Positions 16,038 through 26,990 of a DNA stretch of 64,000 bases are shown here, in pieces. The stretch lies in assembly GCF_049546785.1 (NCBI RefSeq), contig NZ_JBMWAN010000003.1, positions 611,070 through 675,069 on the forward strand, read 5' to 3'. The position numbers were made by a program, and so were the translations under genes. The notes under the pieces are model-generated. The model was given only the letters and a program-made list of their open reading frames with translations. It was not told where the DNA came from and ran no database searches. The stretch comes from Nitrospira_D sp035465795. Its GTDB lineage: Bacteria > Nitrospirota > Nitrospiria > Nitrospirales > Nitrospiraceae. Every line of letters starts with the position of its first letter. Position 1 is the first letter of the stretch.

Positions 16038-17199
16038 TGTCGGACAGCTCGGCCTTGTCGAGCCCCTGTTGCACGAGGCGGGGGATATCCAGCGCTCGCT
16101 CCACGTTCAGGAGTTCCTCAAGGCGTGTCCTTGTGCTGGGGTGCGGCGGGGTGAAGAGTTTGCAACAATCCTGGTCCGGTTCGATGGATGTCTCGTAGGT
16201 GCCGATGCGTTTGGCCTCGTCCGTAATCTCCAGTTTGTCCATTCCGATGAGCGGCCGGAGGATCGGCAGTCCCGCCGCCTCTTCGACCACCGACAAGTTC
16301 TCCGGCGTCTGAGAGGCCACCTGCCCCAGGCTGTCTCCCGTCACCAGGCCCCAGCACTGTTCTTTTCTTGCCAAGGCTTCCGCGATCCGCAGCATCATCC
16401 GGCGATACAGGACGACCCGGAAGGGAGCGGGTGTGCGGAGCACGATTTCACGCTGGATCTCTCCAAAAGGGATCACATAGAGCCGGGTGTCGTACAGATA
16501 GGCGCTCAGGGTCTGGACCAGCTCACGGACTTTGTCTTCGGAGGCCCGGCTCACCAGCGGCCGGCCTGAGAAATGGACGAAGACGGCCCGGCATCCGCGC
16601 TTGATCATGCGATAGGCGGCGACCGGCGAATCGATTCCGCCGGAGATGAGGCAGGCGATCGTCCCGCTCACGCCGACCGGCATCCCTCCCGGACCCTGGA
16701 TTTTGTCTGCTGAGAAGTAGACGTCTTTCGAGAGTAGCTCGATATAGATCGTGAGGTCCGGGTCTTTGAGACTGACCGGTTTGCCCGTGCGCTCGTGGAC
16801 GGCGGCGCCGACCATGCGCTCCACATCCATCGAAGTCAGCGGCAGACGTTTGTCGGCACGCTTCGCCGTCACGCGGAACGTCGAGAAGGATTTCAATCGA
16901 AGCTCTTCGATGATGGCGGCGTTGAGTTCCTCAAGGTTCGGCTCGGCCAGGTTGAGGGGGACCGCGCGGGCCAGGGAGAAGTTCGCGATACCGCAGACGC
17001 GCGCGAGCCGCTCGCTGACGACGGCGCCGTCGGCTTCCGGCGGCAGGATCACGCGAATGCGGCTGCGGAGGTTCTCCACCCGGGTGATCCCCAGGCCTTG
17101 CAGCGCGAACTGAATGTTGCGGACCAGCCGTTGCTCAAAGTAGTCGCGGTTACGACCTTTGAGGGCGAGCTCGTGGTAGTGGACGATGGCGCAACGCAT
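16021..17199 (-). CDS. thiI: tRNA 4-thiouridine sulfurtransferase (short form, no rhodanese)
   Basis: ThiI adenylates and thiolates U8 of tRNA and can also supply sulfur for thiazole synthesis. The 392 residues comprise an N-terminal ferredoxin-like and THUMP region (about 1-165) and a PP-loop ATPase with SGGIDSP at 186-192. Adjacent cysteines C345/C346 in PDQDCCKLF match the position of the catalytic Cys in the PP-loop domain. The C-terminal rhodanese domain of the enterobacterial protein is absent, as in many bacteria. It lies downstream of trxB on the same strand, separated by an 89-base repeat-like spacer. Confidence 0.93.
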   Translation of the reverse strand: MRCAIVHYHELALKGRNRDYFEQRLVRNIQFALQGLGITRVENLRSRIRVILPPEADGAVVSERLARVCGIANFSLARAVPLNLAEPNLEELNAAIIEELRLKSFSTFRVTAKRADKRLPLTSMDVERMVGAAVHERTGKPVSLKDPDLTIYIELLSKDVYFSADKIQGPGGMPVGVSGTIACLISGGIDSPVAAYRMIKRGCRAVFVHFSGRPLVSRASEDKVRELVQTLSAYLYDTRLYVIPFGEIQREIVLRTPAPFRVVLYRRMMLRIAEALARKEQCWGLVTGDSLGQVASQTPENLSVVEEAAGLPILRPLIGMDKLEITDEAKRIGTYETSIEPDQDCCKLFTPPHPSTRTRLEELLNVERALDIPRLVQQGLDKAELSDITFPA

Positions 17200-17268
17200 G
17201 GTGCTAGTGAATGGCGATCGGTGATGAGTGAAGTGTTGTGAATGTGCTGTTCGATGCTGGTTTGTTGT

Positions 17269-17292
17269 CGCCCGTCACTGATCACGCATCAC
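17269..17292 (+). repeat. Short tandem-like GTCAC/ATCAC repeat
   Basis: The string CGCCCGTCACTGATCACGCATCAC between thiI and trxB, overlapping the last codons of trxB, is built from GTCAC/ATCAC units. Very similar strings occur inside the lhr coding sequence at about 50902-50928. It is a dispersed short repeat of unknown role. Confidence 0.45.
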
Positions 17293-18209
17293 GTTTCGGA
17301 CGATTCCAGGAAGCGTTCCGCGTCGATGGCGGCCATGCAGCCGGACCCGGCGGCGGTGACAGCCTGGCGATATGTGGAATCCTGCACGTCGCCTGCGGCA
17401 AAGACACCGGGGATACTCGTGGCGGTTCCGTTGCGGGTCCGGATGTAGCCTTTCTCGTCCATCTCGATCTGGCCCGCAAAGAGCGAGGTGTTCGGCCGAT
17501 GGCCGATGGCGACGAAGACGCCGTCGCAGGGTGCTTCCGTCATCCTGCCGGTCACCACATTCTTGAGCCGCACCCCGGTCAAGACCTCTCCACCCAGGAT
17601 GTCTTCGACGACCGAGTTCCAGACAAAGGCGATCTTCTCGCTCTTCATCGCCCGCTCCTGCATGATTTTCGAGGCACGGAGTTTGTCCCGCCGATGGACG
17701 AGCGAGACTTTCGTGGCGAACTTTGTGAGAAAGATGGCCTCTTCGAGCGCGCTGTCGCCGCCGCCGACGACAATCAGTTCTTTCCCTTTGAAGAAAAAGC
17801 CATCGCAGGTCGCGCAGGTGGACACACCATGGCCGGTCAGGCGGGCCTCATTCTTGAGGCCGATCTGGATGGCCGAGGCGCCGGTGGCAATGATGACAGT
17901 CCTGGCCTCGATCACCTGCTCGCCATCGACGGTCAGTGTGAAGGGCCGCTGTGTCAGCGTTACCGCGGTGACGTCGCCGGTGAGAAATTCAGTGCCGAAG
18001 CGCTCCGCCTGCGCCCGCATATCTTTCATCAACTCCGGCCCCATGATGCCCTTGGCAAAGCCGGGGTAGTTTTCCACCTCCGTGGTGGTGGTCAGTTGTC
18101 CGCCGGATTGCCAGCCTTCGATCAGGAGCGGGGACAGATTGGCCCGGGCCGCATAGATGGCGGCGGTCAAACCAGCCGGTCCCGAGCCGATGATGACGAC
18201 GTGTCGCAT
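17289..18209 (-). CDS. trxB: Thioredoxin reductase
   Basis: TrxB is an NADPH- and FAD-dependent enzyme that keeps thioredoxin reduced. The 306 residues start at MRHVVIIGSGPAGLTAA (FAD motif). The redox motif CATC is at C132/C135 in STCATCDGFFF. The NADPH motif GGGDSALEEA follows, and a second FAD motif near the C-terminus reads PGVFAAGDVQD. The open frame extends far upstream of 18209 but only as low-quality sequence; the ATG at 18209 lies eight bases after a -10 box. Its neighbours coaE and thiI lie on the same strand. Confidence 0.96.
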   Translation of the reverse strand: MRHVVIIGSGPAGLTAAIYAARANLSPLLIEGWQSGGQLTTTTEVENYPGFAKGIMGPELMKDMRAQAERFGTEFLTGDVTAVTLTQRPFTLTVDGEQVIEARTVIIATGASAIQIGLKNEARLTGHGVSTCATCDGFFFKGKELIVVGGGDSALEEAIFLTKFATKVSLVHRRDKLRASKIMQERAMKSEKIAFVWNSVVEDILGGEVLTGVRLKNVVTGRMTEAPCDGVFVAIGHRPNTSLFAGQIEMDEKGYIRTRNGTATSIPGVFAAGDVQDSTYRQAVTAAGSGCMAAIDAERFLESSET

Positions 18210-18217
18210 GGGGGTGC

Positions 18218-18226
18218 AATCTAGCA
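18218..18226 (-). promoter_or_regulatory. Extended -10 of trxB (leaderless)
   Basis: Minus-strand TGCTAGATT ends eight bases before the trxB ATG. The TGC directly before TAGATT fits an extended -10 promoter. No Shine-Dalgarno sequence fits in the gap. Confidence 0.5.
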
Positions 18227-18261
18227 TAGAGCGAAAACGGAATGCAGGGGGGGAGGCTTGC

Positions 18262-18864
18262 TTAATCAGGTGATCGAAGCGCGAGGAGGATGGAACGGAC
18301 CTGCTGCCTTCGTGCGGTGGGCGTGAGGGGGCCCTTGATGACAAAATCTGCCCGGGCAATTTTTTCGGCCAGCGGCATCTGGCTGTTGATGCGCCGCAAG
18401 GCTGCGGCCCGGGAAAGGCCATTGCGCTTTTTGAGCCGGGCGATTTGGGTTTCTCGATCCGCGGTGACGACGACAATCTTGTCTACCCGCGTATCGACTC
18501 CGGCTTCGAAGAGGAGGGGAACGTCGTAAACCACCACGGCCTTCGGATTTTTTCTGGCGGCTTGTCTGGTCAGCCTGGCTTGTTCGCGGGCGACACGGGG
18601 GTGGATGATGCGCTCCAGCCGGCGCAGCCTGGTCCTGTTGCCGAACACGATGGCCCCCAGCGCCTGGCGATTGAGGGTGCGATCGGGGTTGAGGACGGCC
18701 TTGCCGAATGTCTTGAGGATCTCTCGCCAGGCTGGTTTGTCCGGCTTCACGACGTCGTGGGCCAGCTGGTCGGCATCGATGACGACCGCGCCGCATTGCT
18801 TGAACATTCTGGCGACCGTACTTTTCCCCGTGGCGATTCCGCCGGTGAGTCCTACGAGAATCAT
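18262..18864 (-). CDS. coaE: Dephospho-CoA kinase
   Basis: CoaE carries out the last step of coenzyme A synthesis, phosphorylating the ribose 3'-OH of dephospho-CoA. The 200-residue protein starts MILVGLTGGIATGKSTVA, which contains the P-loop at residues 8-16. It has VIDADQLAHDVV and the lid-region YDVPLLFEAG typical of the family. The start at 18864 is fixed by family length and by an extended -10 seven bases upstream. It shares a 45-base divergent promoter region with the beta-helix gene. Confidence 0.95.
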   Translation of the reverse strand: MILVGLTGGIATGKSTVARMFKQCGAVVIDADQLAHDVVKPDKPAWREILKTFGKAVLNPDRTLNRQALGAIVFGNRTRLRRLERIIHPRVAREQARLTRQAARKNPKAVVVYDVPLLFEAGVDTRVDKIVVVTADRETQIARLKKRNGLSRAAALRRINSQMPLAEKIARADFVIKGPLTPTARRQQVRSILLALRSPD

Positions 18865-18871
18865 GGCGCTG

Positions 18872-18900
18872 AGCTTAGCACGCAGGGTGGTGCCCCACAA
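18872..18900 (-). promoter_or_regulatory. Promoter of coaE (leaderless)
   Basis: Minus-strand TTGTGG (18900-18895) and TAAGCT (18877-18872), with TGC before the -10, have a 17-base spacer. The -10 ends seven bases before the coaE ATG. Confidence 0.5.
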
Positions 18901-18909
18901 GAAACCCGG

Positions 18910-18937
18910 TTGACAGGCCGGCTCGCCCGCCTGTAAT
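18910..18937 (+). promoter_or_regulatory. Promoter of the beta-helix gene (leaderless)
   Basis: TTGACA (18910-18915) and TGTAAT (18932-18937) have a 16-base spacer. The -10 ends nine bases before the ATG at 18947 and only three before an earlier in-frame ATG at 18941, so the second ATG is the likelier start. It runs back-to-back with the coaE promoter. Confidence 0.6.
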
Positions 18938-18946
18938 ACCATGCGC

Positions 18947-19978
18947 ATGCGTTATCTGATTATGCTCATCGGATTTGTGGTGTGGCTGGGCGGGACGGCC
19001 TTGGCCGGCGAGCCCGTTGCAGCCGGTCCCCGCACTATCACCGTGGCGCTGGACGGCAGCGGCGACTTCACCTCGATTCAGGAGGCGGTGGATTCGGCCA
19101 AGAAAGGCGACACGGTGTTTCTCAAGCCGGGAGCCTATCCGCAGGATCTCACGATTCACAGCAAAGAGAACATCAAGCTGATCGGGGCGGGGACTGATAA
19201 GGTGACGCTGCTCGGGCATGGGCAGATGGTCGGCGTGTTGCATGTCGGCAAGTGGCCCTATGGCGCGACGAATATTGAAATCAAGGGTATGACGATCAAC
19301 GAGCACGGGGGCCACGCCTTGGGCATTTTCAACGGCAACGGCATCACGTTGCGGGATCTTCATGTGAAGGGGATGCTCTTCGGCCAGCAGGTCCAGGATG
19401 TGCGGATTGAAGATTGCGTGATCGGCGGCAGCGAGACGACCGGGGTCCAGTTTGCCGACTCGCAGGCTGTGCTGGTGGGCAATTATATCCATGACAACGA
19501 TCATGGCGTGAATGTCGCCGGAAAGTCCGAAGTGCGGCTGGAGCGGAACGTCATCACGCGAAGCCTCTTTGAGGCGGTGGTGGTGAATGACAGGGCCAAG
19601 GCCATACTGATCAGGAACACGCTCGTGAAGAACGGAGGCGGGGCGGCGTTCCTGGGCAATTCCCAAAGTGAAGCCTTCGGGAATGTGGTGGGCCTCAATA
19701 AGGTGGGTTTCCTCGTCGCGCAATCCAGCCAGGCCAAGACGTCATTCAACGCGCTCTATAATAGCGACGGCAATTATATGCGTGCCGGTTCGCCCAATAC
19801 GCCGGCACCTGAGTTGAAACAGGATTCCGATCTTATCGGCGATCCCCGCTTTGTGGACGCGGAGCACGACGATTTCCGGCTTCGCGCGGACAGTGCCTTG
19901 TTGAACGTCGGACAATTTCCCTTTCTCGGGGCGCTTCCTCCCGTCCAACCGTCCGCTGCAAACCGTCAGCCCAAGTAG
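18947..19978 (+). CDS. Exported right-handed beta-helix (NosD/pectate-lyase-like) protein
   Basis: This 343-residue protein has a signal peptide (MRYLIMLIGFVVWLGGTALA) followed by a pectate-lyase-like opening, GSGDFTSIQEAVDSAKKGDTVFLKPG. About ten beta-helix turns follow with repeated patterns such as VQFADSQAVLVGNYIHDND and VRLERNVITRS. Proteins of this type bind or cleave polysaccharides or act as copper-site accessory factors (NosD). No catalytic residues could be assigned. It probably acts in the periplasm or on the cell surface. It stands alone with its own strong promoter. Confidence 0.75.
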   Translation: MRYLIMLIGFVVWLGGTALAGEPVAAGPRTITVALDGSGDFTSIQEAVDSAKKGDTVFLKPGAYPQDLTIHSKENIKLIGAGTDKVTLLGHGQMVGVLHVGKWPYGATNIEIKGMTINEHGGHALGIFNGNGITLRDLHVKGMLFGQQVQDVRIEDCVIGGSETTGVQFADSQAVLVGNYIHDNDHGVNVAGKSEVRLERNVITRSLFEAVVVNDRAKAILIRNTLVKNGGGAAFLGNSQSEAFGNVVGLNKVGFLVAQSSQAKTSFNALYNSDGNYMRAGSPNTPAPELKQDSDLIGDPRFVDAEHDDFRLRADSALLNVGQFPFLGALPPVQPSAANRQPK

Positions 19979-20120
19979 TTGTTAACGCACAGGATTGCGC
20001 CGCCGCTCCGGAAAAATGCCGGTCTGTGGTAGGCTTTCTCCATAGCGCTGTTCGTTCCGGCGAATGCGTACTCAAGAAAACCGGGAGAGAGGCCGAGAAG
20101 AGGCTAACAGGAGATTCACC

Positions 20121-20306
20121 GTGGCTAGTTTTCGAGAAGATTGCGATACCCGTTCCGGCGACGGCATCCCGTCGTTGGAAGATATGGAGTCGGGGAAGCT
20201 CGTCGGCGCGGTCCTCCCGATGTCCGATAAGGCGCAGGTCCAGATGCGCGAAAGCATCGAAGTGATCGAGTACCTCCTCAACCGGGAACGCGTCGTCTGG
20301 ATGTAG
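20121..20306 (+). CDS. Small hypothetical protein (61 residues, GTG start)
   Basis: I do not recognise this family. The frame from the GTG at 20121 has AACAGGAG seven bases upstream, a strong ribosome site that decides the start. The product is acidic and hydrophilic, with the core LEDMESGKLVGAVLPMSDKAQVQ and a helical end IEVIEYLLNRERVVWM. It has no signal or membrane segment. A longer frame from 20064 lacks a ribosome site. It is the only gene between the beta-helix and GH63-like genes. Confidence 0.5.
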   Translation: MASFREDCDTRSGDGIPSLEDMESGKLVGAVLPMSDKAQVQMRESIEVIEYLLNRERVVWM

Positions 20307-20622
20307 TCTTCCCCTTCCGTTGTTCGCTGATCATCGATCATCAATTCCCGGCCTTTCCCCGACCGTGCCGCTTCCCGCTCGTGCCGGAAGCCGTCCCGTC
20401 TGTCTCCATCTGAAATTCACGAGGCCCTTGTGCAAGCGGCCGACTCGTCCGATCAAGAGAGGCGGGGCTCCCCCCGGATCTCTGTGGATGCTGCAAGGGG
20501 GGAGGACCTTGAATTGGACGCCGGAGGGGAGCATCGTAGGCCGTCCGATGGCTAGAGCCGGGTGAGGTGGCTGCCCTCATCCAGGCATCGCGGCTCAGAC
20601 TGAGCCCTCTTCGAGGCAATCT
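20307..20622. other. Intergenic stretch upstream of the GH63-like gene
   Basis: No gene, hairpin or convincing promoter pair was seen in these 316 bases. A GAGG ribosome site sits at the right end, directly before the start at 20623. The open frames here on both strands have no recognisable protein features. Confidence 0.4.
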
Positions 20623-23295
<2,673 letters not shown>

Positions 23296-23416
23296 AAGCG
23301 TGATCGGGAATCAGCCTTCATCGCAGGTGCGGCACTTGACAGTCTTCCGGCGCCTTCGTACTCTCCGATCAGATCATCCTTGGGCCATGAGTTTTCAACT
23401 GATAAAGGAGATAAAT

Positions 23417-23935
23417 ATGAACCGAGCGTGGCTGTGCGCTGTATTGGTCGTCGGCACCATGACCTGCGGGGCGGGGATATCTGCGGCTCAGGAGTTGCCG
23501 AAAGAGTCGGTCTTGCCGCTGAGTCTTGCTCAGCGGGCAGTTCAGGCCGCGGTGGATGCCTGCAAGAAGGATGGCTATCGCGTGAGTGTCTCCGTGGTGG
23601 ATCGGGCGGGACTGCTGCGCGCGATGGGACGGGCCGATGGCGCGGGCCCGCACACGGTCGATAGCAGCCGCAAGAAGGCCTATACGGCGTCGAGTCTGCG
23701 CCGTGCCACGAGCGAACTGGCTGACATGATCAGCAAGATGCCGCCGCTGCAGGCCCTGCGCGACATGAACGAGCAGATTCTCATGGTCGGAGGCGGGTTG
23801 CCGATCGAGATCGGCGGGGATGTCGTCGGCGGCATCGGTGTGGGCGGAGCTCCCGGCGCCCATCTCGACGATGCTTGCGCGGAAGCGGGACTTGACGCCA
23901 TCGGCGCGGTGCCCAAGATTCCGGCGGCCAAGTGA
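23417..23935 (+). CDS. Exported GlcG/HbpS-type haem-binding-like protein
   Basis: This 172-residue protein has a signal peptide (MNRAWLCAVLVVGTMTCGAGISAAQ) and a GlcG/HbpS-like domain. The domain shows SLAQRAVQAAVDACKKDGYRVSV, VVDRAGLLRAMGRADGA and the glycine-rich GGLPIEIGGDVVGGIGVGGAPG. HbpS proteins bind haem or small ligands outside the cell. The ATG at 23417 has AAAGGAG just upstream; the earlier frame part has no ribosome site. Its stop overlaps the GTG of the next lipoprotein gene, so the two are translationally coupled. Confidence 0.82.
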   Translation: MNRAWLCAVLVVGTMTCGAGISAAQELPKESVLPLSLAQRAVQAAVDACKKDGYRVSVSVVDRAGLLRAMGRADGAGPHTVDSSRKKAYTASSLRRATSELADMISKMPPLQALRDMNEQILMVGGGLPIEIGGDVVGGIGVGGAPGAHLDDACAEAGLDAIGAVPKIPAAK

Positions 23936-24387
23936 GGCGAAGACTGTGGTGGTGTCTGGCCGGCGCGATGAGCGTCGGCCTGTTCGGGTGTAACAGCGGC
24001 GCTCCCGAGCCGGCCTCCGTGGAGATTCCCGGGACCGGTCTCCGGCTGACCATCGTGCGGGTCGCCACTGATCCGTTTCTGCCCCGGCACAATCTGACGC
24101 TGGCGGTCGAGCGCACGCCCGGCTGCACAGCCGACGTGGACCTCTTTCCGGATACCGGCCATACAAGTCGCCGTAATCTCTATCTGACCAGAAAAGGCCT
24201 CGTATACGTCGTCGGCCAATTCGATGCGCGTGTGATCGACGGACAGGCCTGTACGATCACCCTCTCGGAGTTCCGCAATCTCGATCGGGAAGTCATTTTC
24301 GTCGGGAGTTTCGACGAAGATGCGGAAGAGCGCTGGGGCTACTTCCCGGCATCGGAGCGACCGGAACGGCCGTTCGAAAAACGATAG
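23932..24387 (+). CDS. Hypothetical lipoprotein, coupled to the HbpS-like gene
   Basis: I do not recognise this family. The GTG start at 23932 overlaps the preceding TGA (GTGA). The protein (151 residues) has the n-region MRRRLWW, a hydrophobic stretch and a lipobox VGLFGC, so it is likely anchored in the outer membrane. The mature part is beta-rich with two more cysteines (GCTADVD, ACTITLS). Coupling suggests it works with the exported HbpS-like protein. Confidence 0.65.
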   Translation: MRRRLWWCLAGAMSVGLFGCNSGAPEPASVEIPGTGLRLTIVRVATDPFLPRHNLTLAVERTPGCTADVDLFPDTGHTSRRNLYLTRKGLVYVVGQFDARVIDGQACTITLSEFRNLDREVIFVGSFDEDAEERWGYFPASERPERPFEKR

Positions 24388-24447
24388 AAGTATGTCGCTG
24401 TGAATGTGAGAGTGGTAATCCTAGCGCGTAATGCATAGTGCGGACAC

Positions 24448-24651
24448 ATGAACCAACCGATCATCGGCTATCACCAGGATGAACGTGGCGACTGGGTCGC
24501 GGATTTGGCCTGCGGCCATGGGCAGCATGTGCGCCACCAGCCGCCGTTCTTCAGCCGGCCCTGGGTGCTGACACCTGAGGGCAGGGCCCGGCATCTCGGG
24601 CAGGCGCTCGCGTGCAAGAAATGCGACGAGGGAGAGCCGACTACTGGATGA
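24448..24651 (+). CDS. DUF3565 family small protein
   Basis: This 67-residue protein matches the DUF3565 pattern: IIGYHQDERGDWVADLACGHGQHVRH, then PFFSRPWVLTPEGR, LGQALACKKCDEG. The CGH and CKKC pairs suggest a metal site, probably zinc. The function is unknown. Its end overlaps the end of the convergent epimerase gene by 11 bases. Confidence 0.8.
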   Translation: MNQPIIGYHQDERGDWVADLACGHGQHVRHQPPFFSRPWVLTPEGRARHLGQALACKKCDEGEPTTG

Positions 24652-25747
24652 TGGTCAGCCCGGACTGCGGGATGATCGTCATGCCGAGGCCTGCGGAGTG
24701 CCAGGGAGCGAGAAGCGGCCCGCGATAGTGATAACCTCCCGTGACCGGATCGTCGGCCAGTAGCAGCGGCGTATCGAGGTCCAGCACGTCGAAGCCCTTC
24801 ATGCCCAGCACCAGACTGAAGGAACAGCCCATCGCGGTTCTCGTTTCGACCATCCCGCCGACCATGAGCTTGAGCCCTGAGGCCAGGGTGAAGGCCGCGA
24901 TCTCGGCTGCTTCCACGACGCCGGTTTTCATGATCTTGATGTTGATGTAGTCGGCCGCGCCCTGCTCGATCACCCGCCGCGCATCCGCAAGCGAGCGCAC
25001 CGCTTCGTCTGCCGCGACGGGAATCCCTGTTTCCCGCCGAATGGCCGCCATGCTCTCCAGGTCCTCCCGCACGACCGGTTGTTCGAGCAGGACCATCGTG
25101 CCGCCGAATTGCCGGACGCCTCCGGCAAACGTGAGGCAGTCCTCCCGCGAGAAGCCCTGGTTCCCGTCGCCGATGAAGGAGATGCCGGGCAATGCCCGAT
25201 GCACGGCCTCCAACCGGCGAATGTCTTCCTGAACATCCTTGCCGACTTTCATCTTGAACAGGCGAAAACCCTTCTTGTACCAGCCTTGGGCCAGCGCCAA
25301 TGTTTTCTCAAGGGTCGTGATCGGAATGGTGATGTCGGTTTCTCGCGGGCGCACATCGGCGCCGCCCCACAATTTCCACATGGGAATCTGTGTTGCCCGG
25401 CAATGGGCGTCGATGATGGCCGTTTCCAATCCGCATCTGGCGGCTGGATGGCTTCTGGCAGTCTCCGCCATTTGCCTAGCGAGTGCTGGATAGTCCCGCG
25501 CCGGTTGTCCGATCAGCGCCGGAGCTAATCGACCAAGAGTGGCCAGACAGGACTCCCGGTTCTCTCCGCCGACTTCAGGAAAGGGCGCGGCTTCGCCGTA
25601 ACCCTGTGTGCCGTCGTCGAGCGTGAGCCGGACGAAGATATTTTCCGCCACCACGCGCGCGCCGGTGGCGACGACAAACGGGTCCGTGATGGGGATATCG
25701 ACGGGCCAGAATTCAATTCTGCGGATTGTCCGGTTGGGGATTTGCAT
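24641..25747 (-). CDS. Dipeptide (L-Ala-D/L-Glu type) epimerase, enolase superfamily
   Basis: This enzyme of the muconate-lactonizing branch probably epimerises cell-wall-derived dipeptides, as in murein peptide recycling. The 368 residues show the KxK acid/base pair K165/K167 in KMKVG. Metal ligands are D194 in GDGNQG, E222 in LLEQP and D247 in AADE. The second catalytic lysine is K271. A DLD motif near the C-terminus (FDVLDLDTP) is the signature that binds the substrate amino group in dipeptide epimerases. GGAG lies four bases before the ATG. The exact dipeptide is not certain. Confidence 0.85.
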   Translation of the reverse strand: MQIPNRTIRRIEFWPVDIPITDPFVVATGARVVAENIFVRLTLDDGTQGYGEAAPFPEVGGENRESCLATLGRLAPALIGQPARDYPALARQMAETARSHPAARCGLETAIIDAHCRATQIPMWKLWGGADVRPRETDITIPITTLEKTLALAQGWYKKGFRLFKMKVGKDVQEDIRRLEAVHRALPGISFIGDGNQGFSREDCLTFAGGVRQFGGTMVLLEQPVVREDLESMAAIRRETGIPVAADEAVRSLADARRVIEQGAADYINIKIMKTGVVEAAEIAAFTLASGLKLMVGGMVETRTAMGCSFSLVLGMKGFDVLDLDTPLLLADDPVTGGYHYRGPLLAPWHSAGLGMTIIPQSGLTIIQ

Positions 25748-25912
25748 GTGTCTCCGACAAGGAGGCAGTTAGCCTACCCCGTCTGTGTGTAGATTGGAAT
25801 AGAAACATTGAGGCGGTGAACCAGCGGCAGCGGGGAATGAACTGGCGGTCGAAAGGAAAGGCGGTTCGTGTCGAATGGGAGACCCGGCCGTTCCCGCGAA
25901 CAGGGGATTTAC

Positions 25913-25940
25913 TTGAGCCGTGGCGAGATTTCCGTATAGT
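25913..25940 (+). promoter_or_regulatory. Promoter of the gene at 25968
   Basis: TTGAGC (25913-25918) and TATAGT (25935-25940) have a 16-base spacer. They leave a short leader with the GGAGGA ribosome site before the GTG at 25968. Confidence 0.6.
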
Positions 25941-25967
25941 AAGCCTTTGTCTGGAGGATTGTCTTTC

Positions 25968-26879
25968 GTGAACGTGCACCATACCGCGACGGCGATTGCC
26001 GCGCTCGAAGACTGTATCGATCGCTACATTACCGAGTGCCATGGTCGAGTGGATGGCTTTGTCGCGCGGCACTTTTCGTTCCGGGAAACCATCGCCTTGC
26101 AGAAGCGGTCATTCGTCACCGACCTGTTCTGTCATCCCGTCAATACGCTCTGGGCGATTCCCTATCTGCTGTTGAAGAAAGTTGTCGAGGTGCCCGAGAA
26201 GCTGGGCTGGCGTGCGGGAGCCGATCTGGTCGGTCTCCTGCCCTCGGGGCTGAAGACGAGCTATCAAAGAGAGATCGAGCGATTGATTGCGACCGAGTTG
26301 TTGGAGTGGCCGTGGCGGTCAGGCGCCGGGGCGGCGTCCTCTCAAGGGCTGGCTGACATGATCAAGCGGGATCGATCCGTCGCCCCGCTGTTCGCGCTGA
26401 CTGCGGAGGTGGAAGCGGCGTTGAAGGACCTGCCCGATATGACGCGCGTGATTGAATCGCATTCGTCCAGCCGCGCGCTGGTGTGCGACATGACGGCGAC
26501 GCTCCTGACACTGGTCATGGGATGGCTGTTGTTCGGCGATCATTCCCTGAGCATTGCCGGGATCGGTGATCAGCTTGCCAGAAAGGCGGCTCGCGACCGG
26601 GCCGCGTCGCATTTCCTGTTGGGCGCGGGCCTGGGATCCGCGTTTTATTCGCTGTTCCCGCCTAAGCCGTCCTTCTGGCAGGTGGTGTGGGCCACCATGT
26701 CCGTGGGCCTATTCGTCACGAGCATGAGCCTGCTGGTCGGGATGCTCAGCGATCCCTCTCTCAAACGGGCCGGGTTACAGCAGGCGCAGTTGCATCGGCT
26801 GATCGACGCGATGGAAGATCAGTTGCATCTGCATCTGCGCAAGCGGATCAAGCCTGCCGTAAAGAACCTTGTGGTTTGA
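25968..26879 (+). CDS. Membrane-associated protein, probably DUF6635 group
   Basis: The 303-residue protein starts at a GTG ten bases after GGAGG. The N-terminal part, CIDRYITECHGRVDGFVARHFSFRETIALQKR, then VNTLWAIPYLLLKKVV, resembles what I recall as DUF6635; the family assignment is not certain. Two or three membrane segments follow (MTATLLTLVMGWLLFG, FLLGAGLGSAFYSLF, MSVGLFVTSMSLLVGML). The C-terminus is a charged helix. Function unknown. A hairpin starts on its stop codon. Confidence 0.65.
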   Translation: MNVHHTATAIAALEDCIDRYITECHGRVDGFVARHFSFRETIALQKRSFVTDLFCHPVNTLWAIPYLLLKKVVEVPEKLGWRAGADLVGLLPSGLKTSYQREIERLIATELLEWPWRSGAGAASSQGLADMIKRDRSVAPLFALTAEVEAALKDLPDMTRVIESHSSSRALVCDMTATLLTLVMGWLLFGDHSLSIAGIGDQLARKAARDRAASHFLLGAGLGSAFYSLFPPKPSFWQVVWATMSVGLFVTSMSLLVGMLSDPSLKRAGLQQAQLHRLIDAMEDQLHLHLRKRIKPAVKNLVV

Positions 26880-26902
26880 GAGGGAAGGTTTCCTTTCCCT
26901 CT
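26879..26902 (+). terminator. Hairpin after the gene at 25968
   Basis: AGAGGGAA pairs with TTCCCTCT around an 8-base loop, beginning at the last base of the stop codon. The T run comes only about 20 bases later (CGTTTTTCC), so termination strength is doubtful. It lies between convergent genes and may serve both. Confidence 0.45.
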
Positions 26903-26990
26903 CCGATGCTACGGGCGCTTCGTTTTTCCCCGGGGTTGCCCATTGTCTTCACGCCACGTAATTGTTGACCGGCTTGCACGAGCAACCGGG